From JANNAT01 sp031384605 (GTDB lineage: Bacteria > Pseudomonadota > Alphaproteobacteria > Rhodobacterales > Rhodobacteraceae): a stretch of 58,527 nucleotides of DNA. The stretch is taken from contig JANNAT010000137.1 of NCBI GenBank assembly GCA_031384605.1, positions 1 to 58,527 on the forward strand, in the 5' to 3' direction. The translations under genes were made by a program, and so were the position numbers. This document shows, piece by piece, positions 51,805 through 58,527 of the stretch (positions within the stretch are counted from its first letter, which is position 1; every line of letters begins with the position of its first letter). Below the pieces are notes generated by a model. It searched no databases. It was given only the letters and a program-made list of their open reading frames with translations, and had not been told where the DNA came from.

Positions 51805-53208
51805 ATGACAAACTTGAACTGGAAAACCGCCGTCGAAATGGCCGCTGGATTCGGCGCAAAGGAATTCAGCCCGGTTGACGTGTTGCGCGATTGTTTGGCG
51901 CAGGCAGATCGGCTGGACCCCGCGATAAACGCGCTGGTATTGGTGGACCGGGAAGGCGCGTTGGCCCAAGCGCAGGCAAGCGCACACCGTTGGGCCACCG
52001 GGGCAGCACTTGGGCCGTTGGACGGCGTTCCTGTGCTGATCAAAGATATCTTGCTGACCATGGGCCAACCCACGCTGCGGGGGTCGTGGACTGTTGATGC
52101 CAAAGGGCCATGGACCGACGATGCCCCATGCGTTGCGCGGCTGCGTGAAGCGGGGGCGGTTTTGATGGCGCGCACCACCAGCCCGGAAATTGGCTGGAAA
52201 GGCGTCACAGACTCGCCTCGCCACGGCATCACGCGCAATCCGTGGGATCTGACCAAAACGCCGGGCGGATCGTCGGGCGGTGCGTCAGCGGCTTTGGCGG
52301 CAGGCTATGCGCCCTTGGCATTGGGCACCGATGGCGGCGGTTCTATCCGAATTCCCGCCAGTTTTGCAGGCGTGTTTGGGTTAAAGCCTTCCTTTGGCCG
52401 CGTGCCCGCATGGCCGCTGTCGCCGTTTGGCACGGTCGCGCATGTGGGGCCGATGACCCGAACGGCGCGCGATGCAGCCCTGATGCTGGATGCAATCTCC
52501 CGGCCAGATGCGCGCGATTGGTATGCCTTACCTTATGATGGGCGATCCGCTGTGGCGGGTTTGGACAACGGCATAAAGGGGTTACGCGTCGCCTATTCAC
52601 CCACATTGGGCTATGTCGATGTTGATCCTGAAATCGCAAAAGCGGTGCGTCGCGCGGTTGGTTTGATGGCCGATCTTGGGGCAGATGTGATCGAAGTTGA
52701 TCCCGGATTTGATGACCCTGCCGAAATGTTTGCGGTGTTGTGGTGGGTGGGCGCGCGCAACGCGCTTGGCCATATTCCGCGCGCCGATTGGGGAAAGCTG
52801 GACCCCGGATTGGCCGCTGTGCTGGACCGGGCCGCGGGCATAACTTTGGACACTTATATCGCCGCACAAAATGCCCGCGGCGCGTTGGGTGCGCGGATGC
52901 GACAATTCATGCTGGGGTTTGACGTGTTGGTCACACCTACCATGCCCATAGCGGCGTTTGGGGCAGGGCAATTGTCGCCTGGCCCGCTTGGCCCGCAGGC
53001 CTGGGTTAACTGGACGCCCTTCAGCTATCCGTTCAACCTGACCCAACAACCCGCCAGCAGCGTGAATTGCGGATTTACGGCGACGGGCCTGCCAATCGGT
53101 GTGCAAATCGTCGGGCGGATGTTTGAAGATGCGGGCGTTTTGCGCGCCAGTGTCGCGTTAGAGGCGGTCTTGGGAATTTGGGACAAGCGCCCGGCGATGG
53201 CGGTTTAA
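51805..53208 (+). CDS. Amidase signature-family hydrolase
   Basis: 467 residues with the Ser-cisSer-Lys triad: the Lys in GVPVLIKDILLTMG, and both serines in TPGGSSGGASAALAAGYAPL and GTDGGGSIRIPASFAGVFG. Family members hydrolyse amides and include GatA; here no gatB/gatC lies near, and the protein is best called a general amidase. Length is usual. Divergent promoter region shared with the LLM flavin enzyme. Confidence 0.92.
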   Translation: MTNLNWKTAVEMAAGFGAKEFSPVDVLRDCLAQADRLDPAINALVLVDREGALAQAQASAHRWATGAALGPLDGVPVLIKDILLTMGQPTLRGSWTVDAKGPWTDDAPCVARLREAGAVLMARTTSPEIGWKGVTDSPRHGITRNPWDLTKTPGGSSGGASAALAAGYAPLALGTDGGGSIRIPASFAGVFGLKPSFGRVPAWPLSPFGTVAHVGPMTRTARDAALMLDAISRPDARDWYALPYDGRSAVAGLDNGIKGLRVAYSPTLGYVDVDPEIAKAVRRAVGLMADLGADVIEVDPGFDDPAEMFAVLWWVGARNALGHIPRADWGKLDPGLAAVLDRAAGITLDTYIAAQNARGALGARMRQFMLGFDVLVTPTMPIAAFGAGQLSPGPLGPQAWVNWTPFSYPFNLTQQPASSVNCGFTATGLPIGVQIVGRMFEDAGVLRASVALEAVLGIWDKRPAMAV

Positions 53209-53271
53209 GATTACGATCTATCTTCGGGTTCTGGTTTGCTTTTCCTGAACCAGCCATCCCAAGATACAACA

Positions 53272-53296
53272 GGCCCTGCTGTTGCCAGCAAGGCCC
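53272..53296 (-). terminator. Hairpin after tRNA-Lys
   Basis: Read on the minus strand: GGGCCTTGCTG, loop GCAA, CAGCAGGGCC, then TGTTGTATCTT. A strong stem with a T-rich tail, 10 bases after the tRNA 3' end. Likely transcript end for the tRNA gene. Confidence 0.6.
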
Positions 53297-53306
53297 GTGC
53301 GTATAA

Positions 53307-53382
53307 TGGTGAGCCGGTCGGGATCCGAACCCGAGACCTACTGATTAAAAGTCAGTTGCTCTACCAGCTGAGCTACCGGCCC
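53307..53382 (-). tRNA. tRNA-Lys (anticodon UUU)
   Basis: A 76-base cloverleaf on the minus strand with encoded CCA. Acceptor GGGCCGG pairs with CCGGCTC, the D-arm is GCTCAGCTGGTAGAGC, the anticodon loop CTTTTAA exposes TTT, and the T-loop is GGTTCGGATCC. Stands alone between the amidase and dapF. Confidence 0.96.
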
Positions 53383-53468
53383 ACAATTGTCGCGGTGATT
53401 AGGAACTTCGCACCCTAGGGTCAAGGGCAAAACGTCGGCCTCTGGCAAAAAGCTGCGATGCGGCGTAT

Positions 53469-54317
53469 ATGGCGCGTATGGGTAGCACGGTTGGCAATTC
53501 TGGTATTGGCTTCATGAAGATGCATGGGGCGGGCAATGATTTCATTGTCATCGATTCGCGTGGCCGCGCGGCAGTGATGACCGAAAGGTTGGCGCGGGCG
53601 CTGGGCGATCGAAACCGGGGCGTGGGTTTTGATCAACTGGCCGAGATACGCGACGCAACCAATGCCGATTTTGCATTGGATTTCTGGAACAATGACGGCA
53701 GTCGCGCTGGCGCTTGTGGCAACGCCACGCGCTGTGTGGCCGATTATGTCATGCGCGGGCTGGGGCAGGATGCCGTTCACCTGACCACAGCGCGCGGGGG
53801 TTTGCAGGCCGTGCGCGGGGCGGATAGCCGGGTTTCTGTGAACATGGGGCATCCGCAGCGCGACTGGGATCAGGTGCCATTGGCCAGTGCGGTTGATGTG
53901 CTGCATTTGCCCTTGCCGCGCGACCCGGTGGCGGTTGGCATGGGAAACCCGCATTGCGTGATGTTTGTGCCGGATGCGGATGCAGTTGATCTGGCCACTC
54001 TTGGCCCGATCTATGAACATGACGCGCTTTACCCCCAACGCACCAATGTTGAATTCGCCAGCATAATTGGGCCCAACCGTCTGCGTATGCGGGTGTGGGA
54101 ACGCGGGGCGGGAATGACGCTTGCCTGTGGCTCTGGCGCTTGTGCCACGGCGGTGGCAGCGCATTTGCGGGGGTTGACCGGCCGGCAGGTTGATCTGGTG
54201 ATGGATGGCGGCATAATGTCAGTGGACTGGCGCGATGATGGTGTTTGGCTGACTGGCCCGGTGGCGCATGTGTTTGACGGGCATTTGTCGGCGGCTTTTC
54301 TGGCCGCGCACCGATGA
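53469..54317 (+). CDS. dapF: Diaminopimelate epimerase
   Basis: Interconverts LL- and meso-diaminopimelate for peptidoglycan and lysine. The 282-residue protein has both catalytic cysteines: one in GACGNATRC and one in TLACGSGACATAV, and the opening FMKMHGAGNDFIVID. Start could be ATG 53469 or 53478; neither has a clear ribosome binding site. mtaB overlaps the stop by four bases, an arrangement frequent in Rhodobacteraceae. Confidence 0.95.
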   Translation: MARMGSTVGNSGIGFMKMHGAGNDFIVIDSRGRAAVMTERLARALGDRNRGVGFDQLAEIRDATNADFALDFWNNDGSRAGACGNATRCVADYVMRGLGQDAVHLTTARGGLQAVRGADSRVSVNMGHPQRDWDQVPLASAVDVLHLPLPRDPVAVGMGNPHCVMFVPDADAVDLATLGPIYEHDALYPQRTNVEFASIIGPNRLRMRVWERGAGMTLACGSGACATAVAAHLRGLTGRQVDLVMDGGIMSVDWRDDGVWLTGPVAHVFDGHLSAAFLAAHR

Positions 54318-55567
54318 ACGCGCCGATTTTTGCCACGCTGGGCTGTCGGTTGAACGCCTATGAAACCGAGGCGATGAAAGAATTGGCGGCGGCTGCCGGG
54401 ATCACCGATGCGGTGGTGGTGAACACCTGCGCCGTCACAGCCGAAGCAGTGCGCAAAGCCAAGCAAGAAATCCGCCGCCTGTCGCGCGAAAACCCTGCAG
54501 CCACCATCATTGTGACAGGGTGTGCGGCACAAACCGAACCTGAAACATTTGCCGCCATGCCCGAAGTTTCCCGCGTGATCGGCAATACCGAAAAGATGCA
54601 GGCGGCGACGTGGGCCGGACTGGCCGTGCCCGATCTGATTGGCACAACCGAACGCGTGCAGGTTGATGACATCATGTCGGTGGTTGAGACGGCAGGCCAC
54701 CTGATTGATGGTTTTGGCCGCCACCGCGCCTATGTTCAGGTGCAAAACGGCTGCGATCACCGCTGCACCTTTTGCATCATTCCCTACGGGCGTGGCAATT
54801 CACGGTCAGTGCCTGCGGGCGTGGTGGTGGATCAGATCAAACGGCTGGTCGATAAGGGCTTTCTTGAGGTGGTGCTGACGGGCGTTGATCTTACGTCATG
54901 GGGGGCTGATTTGCCGGGGCTGCCAAGGCTTGGTGATCTGGTGATGCGCATTTTGCGGCTGGTGCCCGATCTTGCGCGCCTGCGGATTTCGTCGATTGAC
55001 AGCATCGAGGCGGATGATGCGCTGATCGGCGCAATTGCGACCGAGCCGCGCCTGATGCCGCATCTGCATCTGTCGTTGCAGGCCGGCGATGATATGATCC
55101 TGAAACGCATGAAACGCCGGCATCTGCGCGATGATGCCATCCGGTTTTGTGAAGATGCGCGATGTTTGCGTCCCGATATGGTGTTCGGGGCGGATATTAT
55201 CGCGGGTTTTCCGACCGAGACGGAAGATATGTTCGCCCAATCGCTGCGGCTGATCGAGGATTGCGGCCTGACATTCCTGCATGTTTTTCCGTTTTCTGCC
55301 CGCAAAGGCACGCCTGCCGCGCGGATGCCATTGGTGAACGGCGCTGTGATCAAAGACCGTGCAGCCCGTTTGCGCGCAGCGGGGGCTACGGCGCTGGCGC
55401 GGCATTTGGCCTTGCAACAGGGTGCAACGCATCGCGTGTTGATGGAAAGCCGGCGCATGGGGCGGACCGAACAATTCACCGAGGTGGATTTTGGCACAGA
55501 TCAACCCGAGGGGCAGATCGTTACGGCTGAAATCATTGGTGCCAGCCGTTCAAGATTGTTAGCCTGA
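54314..55567 (+). CDS. mtaB: tRNA t6A37 methylthiotransferase
   Basis: A 417-residue radical-SAM enzyme converting t6A37 to ms2t6A37 in tRNA. The UPF0004 N-terminal domain has cluster cysteines in FATLGCRLNAYETE, VVNTCAVTAEA and IVTGCAAQTEP. The radical-SAM motif is CDHRCTFC within VQVQNGCDHRCTFCIIPYG. A TRAM-like end follows. The stop lies at the edge of the palindromic repeat at 55567. Confidence 0.94.
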   Translation: MNAPIFATLGCRLNAYETEAMKELAAAAGITDAVVVNTCAVTAEAVRKAKQEIRRLSRENPAATIIVTGCAAQTEPETFAAMPEVSRVIGNTEKMQAATWAGLAVPDLIGTTERVQVDDIMSVVETAGHLIDGFGRHRAYVQVQNGCDHRCTFCIIPYGRGNSRSVPAGVVVDQIKRLVDKGFLEVVLTGVDLTSWGADLPGLPRLGDLVMRILRLVPDLARLRISSIDSIEADDALIGAIATEPRLMPHLHLSLQAGDDMILKRMKRRHLRDDAIRFCEDARCLRPDMVFGADIIAGFPTETEDMFAQSLRLIEDCGLTFLHVFPFSARKGTPAARMPLVNGAVIKDRAARLRAAGATALARHLALQQGATHRVLMESRRMGRTEQFTEVDFGTDQPEGQIVTAEIIGASRSRLLA

Positions 55568-55634
55568 CGTAGGGTGTGCCTTCAGGCGCACCATTTATCC
55601 TACCATTGGTGCGCCGTAAAGGCACACCCTACGT
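55567..55634. repeat. GTAGGGTGTGC palindromic repeat, two units in inverted orientation
   Basis: ACGTAGGGTGTGCC, four unpaired bases, GGCGCACC, a short loop, then the near-complement GGTGCGCC, GTAAA and GGCACACCCTACGT. This can fold into a stem of more than 20 pairs. It lies exactly between the convergent mtaB and YaiI-type genes, and its right end supplies the TAG stop of the latter. A third unit is at 39469-39496. It may act as a bidirectional terminator or be a mobile palindromic (REP/MITE-like) element. Confidence 0.75.
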
Positions 55635-56111
55635 GATACCCGCATCCGACCCCGCCGCGCGCACCACCCGTTCTAAAACCTCCAGAAACCGCGATCTGTC
55701 TGCTTTGGAATAGGGCCGGCCGCCGCCCAGACGAAACGGATCGGCACTGCGCAAGTCAGCCATCAAATCGCGGGTGGCCAGCACGTTGCCGATGTTCGCG
55801 CCTGTCAATTCAGTGCCATCATGTTTGACCACGCGCGCGCCTGCGGCCACGCATTTCGCGGCCAATGGAATATCCCCTGTCACCACAACATCACCGCGCC
55901 CACAATGATCGGCGATCCATTTATCTGCCTCATCCGGGCCATCTGCGACAAAGACTGAACTGACCAACGGGTTGGCCGACGGACGAATCCCACCGTTCGA
56001 CACCAAAACCATTCCCATCCCATGCCGGGTCGCCACGCGTTCAGCCTCGGCTTTCACCGGGCAGGCATCGGCATCAATGAAAATCCGGCCTTTCAATCGT
56101 GTTGCAGTCAT
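55629..56111 (-). CDS. YaiI/YqxD (DUF188) family protein
   Basis: A 160-residue protein of the UPF0178/DUF188 family, a PIN-like fold. Motifs: RIFIDADACPVKAEAERVAT, VFVADGPDEADKWIADHCG, and VVVTGDIPLAAKCVAAGARV, which carry conserved acidic residues of a possible nuclease. Function is not established. The stop codon TAG falls within the palindromic repeat. Confidence 0.92.
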   Translation of the reverse strand: MTATRLKGRIFIDADACPVKAEAERVATRHGMGMVLVSNGGIRPSANPLVSSVFVADGPDEADKWIADHCGRGDVVVTGDIPLAAKCVAAGARVVKHDGTELTGANIGNVLATRDLMADLRSADPFRLGGGRPYSKADRSRFLEVLERVVRAAGSDAGIT

Positions 56112-56236
56112 TCGAATTCACTCTTTTCCCCGGATGAGTTGGCAAAAGCAATAGCGGCCTCGGCATGCCGGGGGAATGCCAATTTCAATCGAACAGCATA
56201 TGCTTTTGGCATCGACGGCCTGACCGACACAGCGGG

Positions 56237-56722
56237 CTATCGCGGCTTGGCGAAATCCTGCACCCAGTAATAGCGCATGGCATAATCACTGCCGGGCAGT
56301 GGCGCATCATCTTCCTGATATGCCACGGCAATGCCTGTTTCCGTAAACGCGCAGTTCATAATGTTCACGCGGTGGCCACTGCTGTTCATCCAGATTGACA
56401 CAACCTTTTCAGCCGAAGCATATCCGGCTGCAATATTCTCGGCATATTTGCGGCCACTATAGCCTTGCGCTTTGATCCGGCTGCTGAACTTTGTGCCGTT
56501 CTTGCTGGCGTGACCAAAGAAATTCTTGACTGCCATCGCGTTTGCGTGGCTTTGAGCCGCTGCGCTAAGCTGGCTTTGCATGACCAAGGGATCGCACCCA
56601 CCGCGGGCGCGATATTGATTGATCAAATCCAGAACCTGCCGCTCTATCGCATTGTTGGCCATGACAGGCCCCGCTGAAACCGCCAGCGTGAACCCCAAAA
56701 CCAACCTAAGGAAACGCATCAT
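56237..56722 (-). CDS. CAP-domain (SCP/PR1-like) exported protein
   Basis: 161 residues with a signal peptide (MMRFLRLVLGFTLAVSAGP to VMANN). The CAP fold shows IERQVLDLINQYRARGGCDP, AAQSHANAMAVKNFFGHAS, SGRKYAENIAAGYASAEKVV and WMNSSGHRVNIMNCAFTETG, with the His and Glu that form the characteristic cavity. Bacterial CAP proteins are poorly understood; several are secreted. Start at 56722 (Met-Met) is preceded by AAGGAAT. Confidence 0.9.
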   Translation of the reverse strand: MMRFLRLVLGFTLAVSAGPVMANNAIERQVLDLINQYRARGGCDPLVMQSQLSAAAQSHANAMAVKNFFGHASKNGTKFSSRIKAQGYSGRKYAENIAAGYASAEKVVSIWMNSSGHRVNIMNCAFTETGIAVAYQEDDAPLPGSDYAMRYYWVQDFAKPR

Positions 56723-56788
56723 CCATCCATTCCTTACCCTACTCACCAACCCGATACTGACCTAACCCTATGGCAATAAAATGGCACC

Positions 56789-57619
56789 TTACGCGTGCAA
56801 TGCACCCGCGTGAAAGGCAATGTGTTCTTCCATAAAAGTGCTTACGAAAAAGTATGAATGGTCATAGCCTTTTTGCATCCGAAACGATCCACCTTGCCTG
56901 CGCGCGGCCATGGCTTCGGCCAAAGCTTCGGGTCGCAACAGGTCGATGAACTGATCCGACGTGCCCTGATCTATCAGCATCGGCCCGTCAAAGCTGCGCT
57001 TTTTCATCAGCACTGTCGCATCATGTGCGGCCCAAGTCGTGGGGTCGGGGCCAAGATAGGCGGTGAACTGCTTAATGCCCCAATCGCTGGCGGTTGGATT
57101 GCAGATCGGGGCAAAGGCGGAAACAGACCGGAACCTGCCCGGAAATGACATGGCAATCGTCAGCGCGCCGTGGCCGCCCATCGAATGCCCGGTAATGGAT
57201 TGCGCCTGTTTGGCCAGCGGAAAGGCGTTGAACAACAGCTTTGGCAACTCATCCGTTACATAGTCCCACATGCGGAATTGTGCGGCCCATGGCGCTTGGG
57301 TGGCGTTGACATAAAACCCCGCCCCTTGCCCCAGATCATAGGCATCGTCATTGGCCACTCCCGCCCCGCGCGGGCTGGTGTCAGGGAAAATCAAGGCAAT
57401 CCCAACTTCGGCAGCCCAGCGTTGCGCGCCAGATTTAACCATGGCATTTTCATGGGTGCAGGTCAGGCCGGACAAATACCACAGCACCGGCACCGGGGCG
57501 GTTTCGGCCTCTACCGGCAAGAACAGCCCAAAGGTCATCTCGCACCCTGTGACGGCAGATGCATGGCTATAAACCCCCTGCACCCCACCAAATGCCCGAT
57601 TTTCCGATATGGTTTTCAT
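56789..57619 (-). CDS. fghA: S-formylglutathione hydrolase
   Basis: A 276-residue serine hydrolase completing glutathione-dependent formaldehyde oxidation: S-formylglutathione to formate and glutathione. Esterase-D signature SGLTCTHENAMVKSGAQRWA, catalytic Ser in TGHSMGGHGALTIAM, Asp in LIDQGTSDQFIDLL and His in KGYDHSYFF. The ATG at 57619 overlaps the stop of the AEC permease gene (ATGA). The matching formaldehyde dehydrogenase gene is not in the window; extension to 57811 is not supported. Confidence 0.93.
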   Translation of the reverse strand: MKTISENRAFGGVQGVYSHASAVTGCEMTFGLFLPVEAETAPVPVLWYLSGLTCTHENAMVKSGAQRWAAEVGIALIFPDTSPRGAGVANDDAYDLGQGAGFYVNATQAPWAAQFRMWDYVTDELPKLLFNAFPLAKQAQSITGHSMGGHGALTIAMSFPGRFRSVSAFAPICNPTASDWGIKQFTAYLGPDPTTWAAHDATVLMKKRSFDGPMLIDQGTSDQFIDLLRPEALAEAMAARRQGGSFRMQKGYDHSYFFVSTFMEEHIAFHAGALHA

Positions 57620-58527
57620 AGGCCCCCCACCCAAGCAATGACCGCGGTCACCGATGCCACACTTATCAACGTTGAGATCAAGATCGCCGCCGACACCCGC
57701 TGCGGGGCCACGCCGTAATGCTGGGCCAGAATGAACACATTGCCAGCAACGGGCAGCGATGCGGCGGCAATCATCACGCCCGCAGCATAGCGATCTACTG
57801 TGAATATCCACAGGGCTGCCACCGCCACTGCAGCAGGATGCAACACCAGTTTGGCAAACGTCAGCCAGACAGCGACGCCAACGCGTTCAGCCCGCCGCCC
57901 CGCCAAAGACGCCCCGATGGCAAACAAGGCACATGGCGTGGCCGCAGCGCCCAGCAGCGTCAAAAACTCGGCCGCGGGAACGGGCATCGACCACCCCGTT
58001 GCCCCCCATGCCAGCCCCAGAACCATCGACACAATCATTGGGTTTTTCAGCAGGCCATACGCCAAATGCCGGAAAATACCCACCGTCACTTGCCCGCCCC
58101 GTGCCGCCGTAATAATGATGGTTAAAACCGACGAAAACACAATCAGATCTATCGACAAGACCAGCAACACCGGCCCAACGGCCGCCTTGCCCATCAGCAG
58201 CGACAGCATCGGAATGCCCAAAAAGCCGACGTTGCCGATCACGCCCGTCTGCGCCTCAAACACGGCCTCTTGCAGGGCGGCGCCGCGCAGTTTTGCCACC
58301 ATCAGAACCACCGCCCAAACCACCCCGCTGCCCAGCAGATAGGCGGCCACAAACCCCCAACTGAACACTGACCCCAGATCAAGGCTGGCTGCAAAGCCGA
58401 ACAGCATGGCGGACAGGGCAAAATAGAACACAAATTTGGTCAGATAGGCGGTGGCATCTTGGGAAAAAAACTGCGTGCGCCCTGCAGCAAAGCCAAGGCC
58501 AATGACCGCAAAGAACGGCAGGGTTTT
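57616..58527 (-). CDS. AEC (auxin efflux carrier) family permease, 5' end outside window
   Basis: The frame is open from the window edge; the visible 303 residues begin KTLPFFAVIGLGFAAGRTQF and lack perhaps 6-10 residues at the N terminus. Hydrophobic segments and GVIGNVGFLGIPMLSLLMG match AEC family transporters (malonate/auxin-type carriers). Internal ATG 58431 is not the true start because the upstream codons encode the first family helix. Coupled by an ATGA overlap to the S-formylglutathione hydrolase gene. Confidence 0.88.
   Translation of the reverse strand, partial: KTLPFFAVIGLGFAAGRTQFFSQDATAYLTKFVFYFALSAMLFGFAASLDLGSVFSWGFVAAYLLGSGVVWAVVLMVAKLRGAALQEAVFEAQTGVIGNVGFLGIPMLSLLMGKAAVGPVLLVLSIDLIVFSSVLTIIITAARGGQVTVGIFRHLAYGLLKNPMIVSMVLGLAWGATGWSMPVPAAEFLTLLGAAATPCALFAIGASLAGRRAERVGVAVWLTFAKLVLHPAAVAVAALWIFTVDRYAAGVMIAAASLPVAGNVFILAQHYGVAPQRVSAAILISTLISVASVTAVIAWVGGL

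Noticed and set aside
51649..52224. N-terminal extension of the LLM flavin enzyme
   Set aside because: Overlaps the amidase; a proper ribosome binding site precedes ATG 51648.
53236..53418. 60-residue open frame with a VGIRTRDLLIKSQLLYQLSYR-like product
   Set aside because: It is antisense to tRNA-Lys; such frames are a classic artefact of annotation over tRNA genes.
1..58527. CRISPR array, prophage, insertion sequence, toxin-antitoxin or defence island
   Set aside because: No regularly spaced repeats, no transposase, integrase, phage structural or known defence protein was recognised on either strand.

Overview
The window looks like one contiguous stretch of chromosome from an alphaproteobacterium of the Rhodobacteraceae (Roseobacter group). 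The evidence is high GC with GC-ending codons, tightly packed short operons with ATGA overlaps, and several families typical of that group: a DUF6478-like protein, a Hint-domain protein, a short Gly-rich exported protein, paired M23/M15-like proteins and PrtD/PrtE. Assignment below family level is not possible from sequence reading alone. I see no phage, insertion sequence, integrase, CRISPR array, rRNA or replication origin. Two tRNA genes are present (Arg-CCU on +, Lys-UUU on -). No gene-free gap exceeds 300 bases.

Layout. 1-3 kb: tail of an RND efflux pump, a DUF2805 protein, an eroded ABC1/UbiB kinase remnant and a soluble lytic transglycosylase. 3.4-11 kb: dapA, a PhzF-type protein, a DMT exporter, a Hint protein, smpB, a frameshifted small membrane protein, a rhodanese sulfurtransferase, an aromatic aminotransferase and a second DMT exporter. 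11-13 kb: glnK-amtB with a clear terminator. 13-22 kb: envelope genes (class A PBP, small exported protein, exported glycosidase-like protein, mlaA-mlaC, type I secretion prtD-prtE). 22-31 kb: housekeeping and small metabolism (RidA, glycerophosphodiesterase, peptidoglycan-type acetyltransferase, pterin dehydratase, peroxiredoxin, ferredoxin reductase, rsmD, map, CinA-like, GNAT, OmpA). 31-40.5 kb: LysR, M23/M15-like pair, ilvD, lipoprotein, DUF6478 pair, an FadH-type enoate reductase and a GntR-like LacI regulator with its own operators. 41-47.9 kb: a sugar-uptake locus (LacI regulator, aldo/keto reductase, creatininase-like, fatty acid hydroxylase, periplasmic binding protein, permease, ATPase) in which every gene except the binding protein carries frameshifts, stops or damaged motifs. 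47.9-58.5 kb: DMT exporter, mnmD with a divergent MnmC2-like oxidase, LLM flavin enzyme, amidase, dapF-mtaB, YaiI, CAP protein, S-formylglutathione hydrolase and an AEC permease cut by the window edge.

How it fits together. dapA and dapF serve lysine/diaminopimelate synthesis and so the peptidoglycan handled by the Slt, PBP1A, M23/M15-like and OmpA proteins. glnK-amtB is the standard ammonium sensing and uptake pair. mtaB, mnmD and the MnmC2-like oxidase modify tRNA wobble and adjacent positions. The most distinctive feature is the decaying 41-48 kb sugar locus. One of its lesions is a 13-bp tandem duplication and another is a nonsense codon, which argues for true gene decay; the single-base homopolymer lesions alone could be sequencing errors. 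I did not find a convincing new defence or mobile system. The best leads for novelty are the exported TIM-barrel-like protein at 15.9-17.3 kb, the Hint protein lacking its nucleophile, the M23/M15-like pair, and a short palindromic repeat that abuts or supplies stop codons at two sites.
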